NCBI RefSeq assembly: GCF_028618435.1
Contig: NZ_JAQISW010000003.1
Span: 123,817-187,816, forward strand
Length of the DNA stretch: 64,000 nucleotides
Direction of reading: 5' to 3'
From: Bartonella sp. MM73XJBT.G
GTDB taxonomy: Bacteria > Pseudomonadota > Alphaproteobacteria > Rhizobiales > Rhizobiaceae
Shown here: positions 30,387 to 38,411 of the stretch, piece by piece
Numbering within the stretch: the stretch's first letter is position 1
How the letters are laid out: each line of letters opens with the position of its first letter
Translations under genes and position numbers: made by a program
The notes under the pieces: generated by a model
What the model was told of the DNA's origin: nothing
What the model saw: the letters and a program-made list of their open reading frames with translations, nothing else
Database searches by the model: none

Positions 30387-30921
30387 AAACGGACTAACCT
30401 CTCATTTGGACAACACCTTACTTTCTATACAAAATAAACAAAGCCTATCAAAATGGTTATCTTTTTTCTCTATTAATCGAATACTCGAATTCAAGTTTTT
30501 CTGATTGTAGATCCCTAAATTTTTTATTGAGATAGAATGAAATCTCTATTGCACATCATCATATCCTATTGGATACGCATTATCTTGACAGAAAAAACTC
30601 CCTGTAATCAGAAGAGAAAAATCAAGAGTAAAGTTCTAGAAAAATATGCTGTTAACGACTGTAAGCTTGCTATTTGAATTTATTTCTTTTTATTTACAAA
30701 CGTTTCCATAACGTTCGCATCAATGACATGATAAACTATAGAAGAAATACTGATTACCTTCCATGAAGTGCGAAAATAATCGCTGGAAACTTATAAGACA
30801 TTATGCATCCTTGACCTCAAAAATAAGTGCTTTATTTTTCTCTTATAAGCAGAAGCTTTTTGTAAGATAGGCACTCTGAAAAAACTTGGCTTATAGTTTA
30901 CAATTGAGGGGAAAAAACTTC
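30387..30921. other. 535-bp intergenic region
   Basis: No supported gene or RNA. The start of the downstream DUF1499 gene has been placed at an ATG inside the end of this stretch. Confidence 0.45.
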
Positions 30922-31707
30922 ATGAAGAAGAGATATGTTCGGTTCGTTTCAAGAGCAGCAGTATGGTCCCCTCGATTTGGGGGATTAGCGTTCTTTATTT
31001 TATTATTTTCAGTCATCTTACAACGTTTTTCCATCATTCATGTAACCGACTTTATAATTTTGATCAGTATCTCTACTGGCTGTGTGATTATTTCTCTTTT
31101 TCTCGCTATTAAAGCACTTCATAGTCTGTGGGTCTGTGGGGCTCTAGGGGGAATGAAAGCTTTAAAGGGAATTATTTATTCACTTATAACTGCAACACCA
31201 TTGGTATTATTTTTGGGACTTTGGTTTACCTTGCCTGCTCTTTACGATATTTCTACCGATACACAAAGACCACCGGCTTTTTTTCGCACAATGCGCCCCA
31301 GTGATGCTTTACCACTTAAAAGTGTTTTGATTGAACAAGCAACATTACAGATGTCACAATGGCCAGAAATGTCGGGGCGCCGTTATGATGGCGCACCTGA
31401 ACGCATTCGCGAATCCGTTCTGAATGTTTTGGCTGCGTATGATTGGCCTGTTGTGGCTCAAAGAAAGTTTAAAGGTGAAGAAAATGCGCTTTATATTGAA
31501 ACGAGAGCTAAAACTTTTTACCTTGGGTTTATTTCGGATATCGTGATACGCTTAACTGATGAAGGGGATACCACTTTTGTTGATATGCGTTCTGCTTCTC
31601 GTTATTTGCCAAGAGATTTGGGAACGAATGCTGCTTTTATTATCGATTTTATGGATGCCCTTGATACGGAAATCGCTTCCCTTCCTCTTTCACAAGACGA
31701 TGAATAA
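30922..31707 (+). CDS. DUF1499 domain membrane protein
   Basis: Membrane protein of 261 residues with three N-terminal helices (about residues 14-35, 41-63 and 78-100) followed by a DUF1499 domain (ESVLNVLAAYDWPVVA; IETRAKTFYLGFISDIVIRL; FVDMRSASRYLPRDLGTNAAFI). The function of DUF1499 proteins is unknown. The ATG at 30922 is preferred because TTGAGGGGAAA lies upstream; a TTG at 30886 in the same frame would precede that ribosome site. Confidence 0.82.
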   Translation: MKKRYVRFVSRAAVWSPRFGGLAFFILLFSVILQRFSIIHVTDFIILISISTGCVIISLFLAIKALHSLWVCGALGGMKALKGIIYSLITATPLVLFLGLWFTLPALYDISTDTQRPPAFFRTMRPSDALPLKSVLIEQATLQMSQWPEMSGRRYDGAPERIRESVLNVLAAYDWPVVAQRKFKGEENALYIETRAKTFYLGFISDIVIRLTDEGDTTFVDMRSASRYLPRDLGTNAAFIIDFMDALDTEIASLPLSQDDE

Positions 31708-32062
31708 CGATCAAGAGCGAGAGAGAAGACACTTTATTTCACAAAAATTGCTTATTTTTCAATAAATCATGATACATAAGCAAACAATCACTTTTCAAAA
31801 ACTATAAACTGACAATGCTTATACAAAAGACAATAATCTCAAAACAACTCATTCTTTAAATAATTAAAAAGATTCAAAAATAGGAAATAAAAAACAGAAC
31901 TCTTGATGACAATACTGATTTAAAGTATCTATCCCAATGTAATCAGTAAAAATTTTTTAAAGATAAATATTATATAAAAATAATAACTTATTTTTTATAA
32001 ATAACTCTACAAATAACACCTTATAATTATATTTTAAAATAATATAACAAATTGATTTTATA
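31708..32062. other. Intergenic region before the tandem repeat units
   Basis: 355 bp of AT-rich sequence between the end of the core-type genes and the three tandem units. No gene is seen. Confidence 0.45.
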
Positions 32063-32242
32063 TTATTTTAAAATTCCCATATATTTAACTAATAAACTTC
32101 CAGAATAATATATTATAAAAAATATAATTGTTGATAATATTATTCTTTTTATACTCCAGTTCTCACCTTTAAATCTATTGAAAAAAAACATGAAAAATCC
32201 AAATGCAATTGCTGTCACTAAGGAACTAATAAAAGTATACAT
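32063..32242 (-). CDS. Small two-helix membrane protein, copy A (immunity-like)
   Basis: 59-codon gene, the leftmost of three paralogues. The protein begins MYTFISSLVTAIAFGFF and ends LLVKYMGILK, with a basic middle segment (NRFKGENWSIKR) between two hydrophobic helices. The ATG is the only start shared by all three copies, since in this copy a one-base loss breaks the upstream in-frame extension seen in the others. Small two-helix proteins downstream of bacteriocin genes are often immunity proteins; that role is inferred from position only. Confidence 0.65.
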   Translation of the reverse strand: MYTFISSLVTAIAFGFFMFFFNRFKGENWSIKRIILSTIIFFIIYYSGSLLVKYMGILK

Positions 32243-32397
32243 AACAAAGAATCCAAAATAAAATATCTATTATCATAAACAAAAATATCCCTGAAATCAG
32301 TTTAGCCATAGCTTTAAAGTATGTTTACAATATCACTGATCTCAGAAATATCTTACTAGCTATTTTCTAAATAAATTAGAAACAGTGTCCCTCCACT

Positions 32398-32629
32398 TTA
32401 CGGATGACATTGATTGTACTTATCTATCAAACCGTTAGCAGTTCCTCCTAATCCGCCTCCTACTGCTCTAGGTAGACCAGCTACTGCACCAGCCCCTCCT
32501 CCTAATTACGGGCTCCCACGAGACCGTCTGTGCCTACTGTTGAGCATAAGAGCCTGCGCTACAATCATCTTCTTCTGGAAAAGCCAACTGTTTGGATGTG
32601 AGTTACTACTTTAATCATTTGATAAGCAT
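32398..32629 (-). pseudogene. Glycine-rich bacteriocin-like gene, copy A, frameshifted
   Basis: Remnant of the glycine-rich gene. Translated piecewise it contains SNSHPNSWLF, then a one-base loss in the CTTTTTCCAGAA stretch shifts the frame; a second loss in the GCTCAAACAGTA stretch follows. The downstream part still reads GAVAGLPRAVGGGLGGTA and ends in the conserved DKYNQCHP before the stop. It shows that the ancestral product was about 75 residues: one HPKSWLFPE module, one glycine-zipper stretch and the C-terminal YNxCHP. Confidence 0.8.
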
Positions 32630-32715
32630 GCTATTTAGCAAAAAATCAAATATAATTTGTAAAAATATATAAATTATAATAAATAATAAAATAATGATAA
32701 TAACGTAATTCTATA

Positions 32716-32895
32716 TTATTTTAAAATTCCTATATATTTAACTAATAAAATTCCAAAATAATATAATATAAAAAACGTAATTGTTGATAATATTTTCCTT
32801 TTTATACTCCAGTTCTTACCTTTAGATCTATTGTAAAAAAAAATTGAAAATCCATATATAAACGTTACCAATAAGGCGCCAGTAAAATTATTCAT
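32716..32895 (-). CDS. Small two-helix membrane protein, copy B (immunity-like)
   Basis: 59-codon paralogue (MNNFTGALLVTFIYGFS ... LVKYIGILK) with two hydrophobic segments around a basic KGKNWSIKRK loop. An in-frame TTG 15 bases upstream would add five residues, but copy A lacks that extension, so the ATG is used. It is intact although the adjoining glycine-rich gene is broken, which would fit retained immunity. Confidence 0.68.
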   Translation of the reverse strand: MNNFTGALLVTFIYGFSIFFYNRSKGKNWSIKRKILSTITFFILYYFGILLVKYIGILK

Positions 32896-33049
32896 AACAA
32901 AAAAATCCAAAATAAAATATCTATTGTCTTAAACAAAAATATTCCTGAAATCAATTACCATAGCTTTAAAGTATGTTTACAATATCACTGATCTCAGAAA
33001 TATCTTTATCGTTATTTTCTAAATAAATTAGAAACAGTGTTCTTCCACT

Positions 33050-33283
33050 TTACGGATAGCATTGATTGTACTTATCTTTAAAACCGATAGCAGCTCCTAA
33101 TAATCCGCCTCCTACTGCTCTAGGTAGACCAGCTACTGCACCCAGCCCCTCCTCCTAATACGGCTCCCACGAGACCGCCTGTGCCTACTGTTTGAGCATA
33201 AGAGCCTGCGCTACAACCATCTTATTCTGGAAAAAGCCAACTTTTGGAATGTGAGTTACTACTTTAATCATCTGATGATGCAT
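33050..33283 (-). pseudogene. Glycine-rich bacteriocin-like gene, copy B, nonsense and frameshift
   Basis: In the ancestral frame it reads SSNSHSKSWLFPE and then TAA, followed by DGCSAGSYAQTVGTGGLVGAV; a base insertion after GGGAG shifts the frame before the end DKYNQCYP. The original start (MGSSSSS in the intact copy) is not preserved. Clearly a decayed copy of the gene at 33706-34488. Confidence 0.82.
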
Positions 33284-33369
33284 GCTATTTAGCAAAAAAA
33301 TCAAATATAATTTGTAAAATGTATAAATTATGATAAATAATAAAATGCTGATAATAACGTAATTCTATA

Positions 33370-33549
33370 TTATTTTAAAATTCCCGTATATTCAATTAAT
33401 AAATTTGCAGCATAATATAGTATAAAAAACCTAATTGTTGATAATATTTCCATTTTTATACTCCAATTCCCACCTTTAAGCATATTATAAAGAATCATTA
33501 AAAATTCGTATATAAACGTTGCCATTAAGGAGCTAGTAAAAGTATTCAT
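33370..33549 (-). CDS. Small two-helix membrane protein, copy C (immunity-like)
   Basis: 59-codon paralogue (MNTFTSSLMATFIYEF ... LLIEYTGILK) lying 156 bp downstream of the intact glycine-rich gene. Two hydrophobic helices bracket the loop KGGNWSIKME. Its ATG overlaps the TGA of a 23-codon hydrophobic frame (33546-33617), which could couple their translation. Candidate immunity protein for the intact toxin-like gene; no experimental family is recognised. Confidence 0.68.
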   Translation of the reverse strand: MNTFTSSLMATFIYEFLMILYNMLKGGNWSIKMEILSTIRFFILYYAANLLIEYTGILK

Positions 33550-33617
33550 AACAAAAAAATCCAAAATAAAATATCTATTATCATATACAAAAATATCCCT
33601 GAAATCAGTTTAGCCAT
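33546..33617 (-). CDS. Very short hydrophobic frame coupled to copy C
   Basis: 23-codon frame starting MAKLISGIFLYMIIDILFW and stopping at a TGA that overlaps the next ATG (TTATGA). A near-identical frame begins at 32309 in unit A, but unit B is disrupted. It may be a leader peptide for translational coupling or chance conservation inside the repeat. Confidence 0.25.
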   Translation of the reverse strand: MAKLISGIFLYMIIDILFWIFLL

Positions 33618-33705
33618 AGCTTTAAAGTATGTTTATAATATCACTGATCTCAGAAATATCTTTATTGTTATTTTCTAAATAAATTAGAAACAGTGTTCTT
33701 CCACT

Positions 33706-34488
33706 TTACGGATGGCATTCATTGTACTTCTCTATTAAACCTGTAGCAACTCCTCCTAATCCGCCTGTGGCTATTCCACCTGGCCCCCTTAATGCACCAA
33801 TTAATGCTCCTGCGCTTCCCTTTATGGCAGCTGCTTCAACATAATCGATTGTTTCACAACTTGGATTCGGATGGCATTCATTGTACTTATTTATAAAACC
33901 GTTAGCAGCTCCTCCTAATCCGCTTACTACTACACCTGCACCAGTTACGAAACCAGCTGCTGCTCCTATGCCTCCGTGTATGGCAGCTGCTTCAACATAA
34001 TCGCTTGTTTCACAACTTGGTGCCGTATGGCATGCATTGTATTTATCTACCACAGCGTCACCAGCTCCTGCTAGTCCACCTCCTATTGCTCCATTGACAA
34101 AGCCAGAACCGACACCTTTCGGTCCAGAAAAAAGACCTCCAACTGCACCAGCAATACCTCCTATTATTTCTCCTATGATGCCGCCTGCACCTGCTGCTTG
34201 GGCATGAGCTCCTGGGCTACAATCATCTTCTTCTGGAAAAAGCCAACTTTTTGGATGTGAGTTACTACTTGAATCACCAGCTCCTCCTATTCCGCCGCTT
34301 ACTGCTCCACCGAGTAAGCCAGAACTGACACCTCCCGGTCCAGCAATACCTCCTATTACGTCTCCTATGATGCCACCTGTACCTGCTGCTTGGGCATGAG
34401 CGCCTGTACTATAATCATCTTCTGGAAAAAGCCAACTTTTTGGATGTGAGTTACTACTTGAATCATTTGATGAGCTTGAACTACCCAT
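33706..34488 (-). CDS. Glycine-rich modular bacteriocin-like protein, intact copy
   Basis: 260-residue secreted-toxin candidate, not recognised as a named family. It is built from two N-terminal modules containing SNSHPKSWLFPE and a GAHAQAAG-glycine stretch (about residues 11-50 and 73-113), then modules with KYN-x-CH-x-x-PSCET-x-DYVEAAAI (about 149-170 and 201-222), each followed by a glycine-zipper helix, and a final KYNECHP (254-260). Cysteines lie at 90, 153, 159, 205, 211 and 258. There is no signal peptide and no double-glycine leader. The ribosome site AGGAGG stands just before the ATG. It is divergent from a type I secretion operon, its most likely exporter. Confidence 0.75.
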   Translation of the reverse strand: MGSSSSSNDSSSNSHPKSWLFPEDDYSTGAHAQAAGTGGIIGDVIGGIAGPGGVSSGLLGGAVSGGIGGAGDSSSNSHPKSWLFPEEDDCSPGAHAQAAGAGGIIGEIIGGIAGAVGGLFSGPKGVGSGFVNGAIGGGLAGAGDAVVDKYNACHTAPSCETSDYVEAAAIHGGIGAAAGFVTGAGVVVSGLGGAANGFINKYNECHPNPSCETIDYVEAAAIKGSAGALIGALRGPGGIATGGLGGVATGLIEKYNECHP

Positions 34489-34505
34489 TTAAATCCTCCT
34501 TTTAT

Positions 34506-34526
34506 ACTGTATCACAACGATACAGT
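34506..34526. promoter_or_regulatory. Perfect 8-bp inverted repeat before the glycine-rich gene
   Basis: ACTGTATC (34506-34513) and GATACAGT (34519-34526) are perfect reverse complements around five bases, 17 bases upstream of the glycine-rich gene's start codon. It may be an operator or a leader hairpin next to the ribosome site. Confidence 0.5.
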
Positions 34527-34633
34527 GGGAATTTCATTATTATTCATTTTATAATAAGTCAAACATAATTTGTATAAATAACAATAAAAATACTGTATAA
34601 ACAATAAATAAATTACGTTTATATTATATTCAC

Positions 34634-34651
34634 ACAAAATGTATATTTTGT
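34634..34651. promoter_or_regulatory. 7-bp inverted repeat in the divergent promoter region
   Basis: ACAAAAT and ATTTTGT separated by GTAT, midway between the divergent glycine-rich gene and the secretion operon. Candidate operator for either promoter; the surrounding sequence is very AT-rich, so chance occurrence is possible. Confidence 0.35.
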
Positions 34652-34731
34652 ATAAATATAATACTATTTACAATACTGTTTAAATATGCGACATCAATCG
34701 CTCTTTCTCTTAAATAAAATCATAAATTCAA

Positions 34732-36399
34732 ATGAGTCATTCACAAGAAAAACCTGTATCATTCTCTTGGTTTACAAGAACAACAAAGAAATATATCTAT
34801 TATGTCATCGAACTCAGTTGCGTTGCTGTTGTTTTGCGTTTGCTGGGCTTGGTGAATCCTTTTATTTTTCAAGCGATTATCGACCGTATTCTCCCTTTTC
34901 AGCGCCTTGAAAGTCTCTATGCTATCGTTGTCTTGATGGTTGCTATCATGCTGTTTAGTACCGCTCTTAGCACTCTATCAGGTTACCTAGGCACTTATTT
35001 AGCCAATCGGCTTACGCTAGAATTTGGACGGCATATTTACACCCATCTTTTAAGCCTCTCCTTGTCTGTATTACGTCATTGGAAAGTGGGGGAACTGTTT
35101 TCGCGTATTGGAGAGGTTGATACAATTCGCGGGTTTCTAACAGGAACCATCGCCACAACTGTCCTGAATGTTCTGTTTGCAATTATTTATCTTGCTGCAC
35201 TCTTTTCCATTAGTCCGAAACTTACCTTTATTGTTCTTATCATTTTGCCCTTACAAATGGGCTCTTTGGCATCGGTTGGTCCCTTTTTACGCCGCCAATT
35301 ACGCCGTACATTCACTCTGCAAGCCGCCCATAAATCACGCCTTATTGAAAGCTTTACCAATCTTGAAGCCATCAAAGCACACGTAAAAGAATCTGCTCAT
35401 ACGATACGTATGCAAGAAACTTTAGCCCGCAGTCTCGATCAAAGCCTTACAACCAGTAAATTTCATCTTTTAAATGGAGCTTTAAGCCATATTTTTGGTG
35501 ACCTTTTCACCATTTTTATTATCTTTTTTGGTGCTCAGGCAGTGTTGCAAAATCAAATCACACTAGGACAACTTGTTGCTTTTCATCTTCTCGCTGGCAA
35601 TGTTTCTGGTCCTATCTTAAGCCTTGCCTCCCTGTGGGAGGAATGGCAGCATTTGAAAATCTCTCGTCTTCGTTTGGGTGATATTCTTAACGCACCTTCA
35701 GAATGGGAAGAAGAAAAGCCCCCCCTTCAACTCACCACAAGCCCTCAACTTGAAGCTAAAAATATCTGTTTTTCCTATGGAGAAACACCTATTGTTAACC
35801 ATCTTGATATTTGTTTCAAACCTGGGAAACCCATTATGTTGCTTGGTCCTTCAGGCTGTGGAAAATCAACCTTTGCCAAACTCCTTTGTGGTCTTTACCC
35901 TCCAACAAATGGACAGATATTGATTAACAACCAATCTATACAAAACTTTGATATCCGTAGTGTGCGCCAAACAATTGGGTATTTTCCTCAAAGTCCTTGC
36001 CTTTTTTCCGGAACCATTCTTGAAAATATGCTTCTTGCAAAACCAAATGCCTCTGAGAATGAAATCGTTGCTGCCCTTCATGCAAGTGCTTGTCATGATT
36101 TGATTTCTCAATTGCCGCAAGGGCTTCATACCCAAGTAGGCGAGCAAGGTGGCTTTTTATCAGGTGGACAACGCCAACGCCTAGCATTGGCTTGTTTTTT
36201 TCTCATCGAACCGCAGGTACTTATCTTGGATGAACCCACTTCCGCATTGGATGACAGGGTCAGTGCACAAATTGTTGAGCATTTATATAAACTTTCACAA
36301 GAGCGTATTGTTCTCGTCATTACCCACAAAAGTGATCTTTTTCCCAAGCATGCAACCGTATTAAATTTCTCTGATCTGGAGGCAAAAAATGGCAGATAA
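34732..36399 (+). CDS. Type I secretion ABC transporter (HlyB/PrtD type, no peptidase domain)
   Basis: Inner-membrane ATPase of a type I secretion system, 555 residues. Only about 20 residues precede the first membrane helix, so the C39 peptidase or peptidase-like domain of bacteriocin exporters and HlyB is absent. Six helices span about residues 20-290. The ATPase domain has Walker A GPSGCGKS, signature LSGGQRQRLAL and Walker B VLILDEPTSALDD. It overlaps the adaptor gene by 11 bases. Substrates of such exporters normally carry an uncleaved C-terminal signal. Promoter lies in the 243-bp divergent region shared with the glycine-rich gene. Confidence 0.88.
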   Translation: MSHSQEKPVSFSWFTRTTKKYIYYVIELSCVAVVLRLLGLVNPFIFQAIIDRILPFQRLESLYAIVVLMVAIMLFSTALSTLSGYLGTYLANRLTLEFGRHIYTHLLSLSLSVLRHWKVGELFSRIGEVDTIRGFLTGTIATTVLNVLFAIIYLAALFSISPKLTFIVLIILPLQMGSLASVGPFLRRQLRRTFTLQAAHKSRLIESFTNLEAIKAHVKESAHTIRMQETLARSLDQSLTTSKFHLLNGALSHIFGDLFTIFIIFFGAQAVLQNQITLGQLVAFHLLAGNVSGPILSLASLWEEWQHLKISRLRLGDILNAPSEWEEEKPPLQLTTSPQLEAKNICFSYGETPIVNHLDICFKPGKPIMLLGPSGCGKSTFAKLLCGLYPPTNGQILINNQSIQNFDIRSVRQTIGYFPQSPCLFSGTILENMLLAKPNASENEIVAALHASACHDLISQLPQGLHTQVGEQGGFLSGGQRQRLALACFFLIEPQVLILDEPTSALDDRVSAQIVEHLYKLSQERIVLVITHKSDLFPKHATVLNFSDLEAKNGR

Positions 36400-37714
36400 G
36401 GCTCCCCATTTGCGCCCTTTATCGCCAACACTTCATATGGTGGTTACTGTTTTGGTCGCTTTATTCCTTTTTATTGTCATTGGTAGTTTTATCACCAAAA
36501 CAGAGATTGTTGCACGGGGACAAGGATCAGTTATTCCCACCTCCTATGTTCAACTCGTCCAAGCACAAAATACAGGACGCATTGAAAAAATCCTCGTAAA
36601 AGAAGGGCAATTCGTTCATCAAGGTGACCTCCTTATTCAATTGGATCCACGTGAAGCCCTCAATGAGCGCGCACGTGTCCAAGCCGATATCGCTCAACAG
36701 ACCCTTCAAGGGCAAATTGCCGCTGCGATTTTAGCTGCCTTGAGTGAGCGAGATCCTTTGGATAAAGATTTTGTGACCAAAGGGCTCGCTTATTTGCAAA
36801 TCTCTTCCTCTAACAACAAAACAGCGAAAATGGAGGGAGAAAAACTCATCCATGCGACCCTTCAATCACTACAAGATAAAGTAAAAGCACTGAAAGCCCA
36901 AGCTGATCGTGTTACACGAAGCGGTGCTGTCCAATACGCACAATTGGATAAATTAAAAGATGATCAGCAATTAAGCCAAGAAAAGCTCAAAGCAGCCAAA
37001 AGCTTGATGGAGACAAAAGTCATCAGCCATTCTCTTTATTTAGAACGTTTACATGACTTTAAAAATGTGGAACATGAAATTTTAGCCAATCAAAGACGCC
37101 TGGAAGAAAACAATGCTGAAATAGAAGCACTCCGTCAACAAAGACAAAGCCTTATTTCCGATGAAATCGCCCGCTATCGACAGCTTTCTCGTGAAACAGA
37201 ACTCTCTTTGCAAAGCTTAAAAGCCAAACTTGACAGCAGCCAATATCGTCTTGACCACTTATCACTTTACGCCCCTGTTGATGGACGTATTGATGATTTA
37301 AATATCCACACTTTGGGTGGCTTTGTGGAAGCGGGGAAAACGCTCATGCGTATTGTCCCTGGCTCAGGTGGGCTTATCGTTGAAGCGTTTTTTGATAATC
37401 GAGATATTGGTTTTTTAGAAAAAGGCCAACGTGCTTACATAAAATTTTCTGCTTTTCCGCCTGAACGCTACGGTGTTATCTACGGCACAGTTACCAATGT
37501 AGGTGCAACAGCGCGCCATCAGCAAGAAATTAATGGTGTTTATGCTGTTTTAATCAAAATCGACCAAGATCACATCACTTTTAATCACAAAGAGCTTAAA
37601 TTTATCCCTGGCATGACCGTGACAGCTGATGTCATTACTTCAAAACGGCGTCTCATTTCTTATTTTTTTGAACCTATCACAAAAGTTTTAGAACAATCCC
37701 TAAAAGAAAGATAA
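36389..37714 (+). CDS. HlyD-family type I secretion adaptor
   Basis: Periplasmic adaptor (membrane fusion protein) linking the ABC transporter to a TolC-like channel. One N-terminal helix (about residues 15-37), a biotinyl-lipoyl half (GRIEKILVKEGQFVHQGDLLIQLDP), a long alpha-helical hairpin (about 95-280), the second lipoyl half (LYAPVDGRIDDLNIHTLGGFVEAG) and a C-terminal beta region including FPPERYGVIYGTV are all in place. 441 residues is normal. No outer-membrane channel gene is nearby, so a chromosomal TolC is presumably used. Confidence 0.9.
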   Translation: MADKAPHLRPLSPTLHMVVTVLVALFLFIVIGSFITKTEIVARGQGSVIPTSYVQLVQAQNTGRIEKILVKEGQFVHQGDLLIQLDPREALNERARVQADIAQQTLQGQIAAAILAALSERDPLDKDFVTKGLAYLQISSSNNKTAKMEGEKLIHATLQSLQDKVKALKAQADRVTRSGAVQYAQLDKLKDDQQLSQEKLKAAKSLMETKVISHSLYLERLHDFKNVEHEILANQRRLEENNAEIEALRQQRQSLISDEIARYRQLSRETELSLQSLKAKLDSSQYRLDHLSLYAPVDGRIDDLNIHTLGGFVEAGKTLMRIVPGSGGLIVEAFFDNRDIGFLEKGQRAYIKFSAFPPERYGVIYGTVTNVGATARHQQEINGVYAVLIKIDQDHITFNHKELKFIPGMTVTADVITSKRRLISYFFEPITKVLEQSLKER

Positions 37715-37719
37715 TCTGT

Positions 37720-38169
37720 ATGAATGAAACCCCATCTCCATCACTCATAAACCCAATAATAACTTTGGGTGCCATGGTCGTTTTAATGCTTCAATCCCCT
37801 CTACACCGCCGTTGGCGAATGTGGGATATTGAACGAAACTTAGGTCCAGCCTTACGGGTTGGGCAGTACAAACTCTATCAAAATGAACATGGAGAATTTT
37901 GTGCCTTTATCACTTGGGCTTTTTTAGATGAAAAAAATCATCAATCCATGCTTGAAAAAGGAGAGCTTTTGCCCAATGCTGACTGGCAGACTGGAAAATA
38001 CGTATGGTTTATTGATTATGTAGCACCTTACGGTCATACTGCACATATTGTCCGCGATATGCAACGAAATATATTCCCAAATCAGCGTTATTTTTATGCT
38101 GTACGACGTAATGAAGATGGCGGAATACGAAAAATTGCTCGCTGGTGTTCCTATAACCCATCCAACTAG
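37720..38169 (+). CDS. HlyC-type toxin-activating lysine acyltransferase
   Basis: Member of the RTX toxin-activating acyltransferase family, which transfers a fatty acyl chain from acyl-ACP to internal lysines of a toxin before export. The 149-residue protein keeps the catalytic histidine in SPLHRRW (His29) and the aspartate in WFIDYVAPYG (Asp99), and the QYKLYQNEHGEFCAFITWA block. It lies five bases after the adaptor gene, so it belongs to the secretion operon. The canonical hly order is C-A-B-D; here it is B-D-C with no RTX toxin gene in the window. The substrate is unknown; the glycine-rich protein contains several lysines and is one candidate. Confidence 0.88.
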   Translation: MNETPSPSLINPIITLGAMVVLMLQSPLHRRWRMWDIERNLGPALRVGQYKLYQNEHGEFCAFITWAFLDEKNHQSMLEKGELLPNADWQTGKYVWFIDYVAPYGHTAHIVRDMQRNIFPNQRYFYAVRRNEDGGIRKIARWCSYNPSN

Positions 38170-38411
38170 CTTTATACACTTAAGTGCGCCTCAATCATTT
38201 AAACCTACCCTCTTAATGGAAAAGAATCTTTTTAAAAAGCGCGTTGGAAATCATTATCGTAAAAGAGAATCTTAGCGTATTGAGAGATAACGTACTAAAA
38301 ATGGATATTTCTCAGCTTACCGAATTGATATCAATAACAACAAACCACTAAGAGGTTTAATCCTCTCTCAAAACTTCCTAAAAATTTGACTTGATTGATT
38401 TTATTAAAGTA
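38170..38411. other. Gap between the secretion operon and the phage border
   Basis: No gene is supported in these 242 bases. They appear to be host sequence left of the tRNA-derived attachment repeat. Confidence 0.4.

Larger units (their letters stand above)
32063..34488 (-). repeat. Three tandem toxin-like/small-membrane-protein units of about 653 bp
   Basis: Three direct repeat units, read on the minus strand. The stop codons of the small membrane protein genes lie at 32063, 32716 and 33370, and the ends of the glycine-rich reading frames at 32398, 33050 and 33706, giving a period of 652-656 bp. Each unit is ordered: glycine-rich gene, about 155-bp spacer with a conserved block, small membrane protein gene. 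Only the unit at 33370-34488 has an intact glycine-rich gene, and that one is expanded by internal duplication. Units at the left have diverged by point changes and single-base indels. Confidence 0.9.

Noticed and set aside
32414..32614. Plus-strand 66-codon proline-rich frame
   Set aside because: Antisense to the broken glycine-rich gene of unit A; not conserved in unit B.
32063..34488. Possible CRISPR array or phase-variable repeat
   Set aside because: Units are about 653 bp, contain genes and are not short identical repeats with unique spacers.
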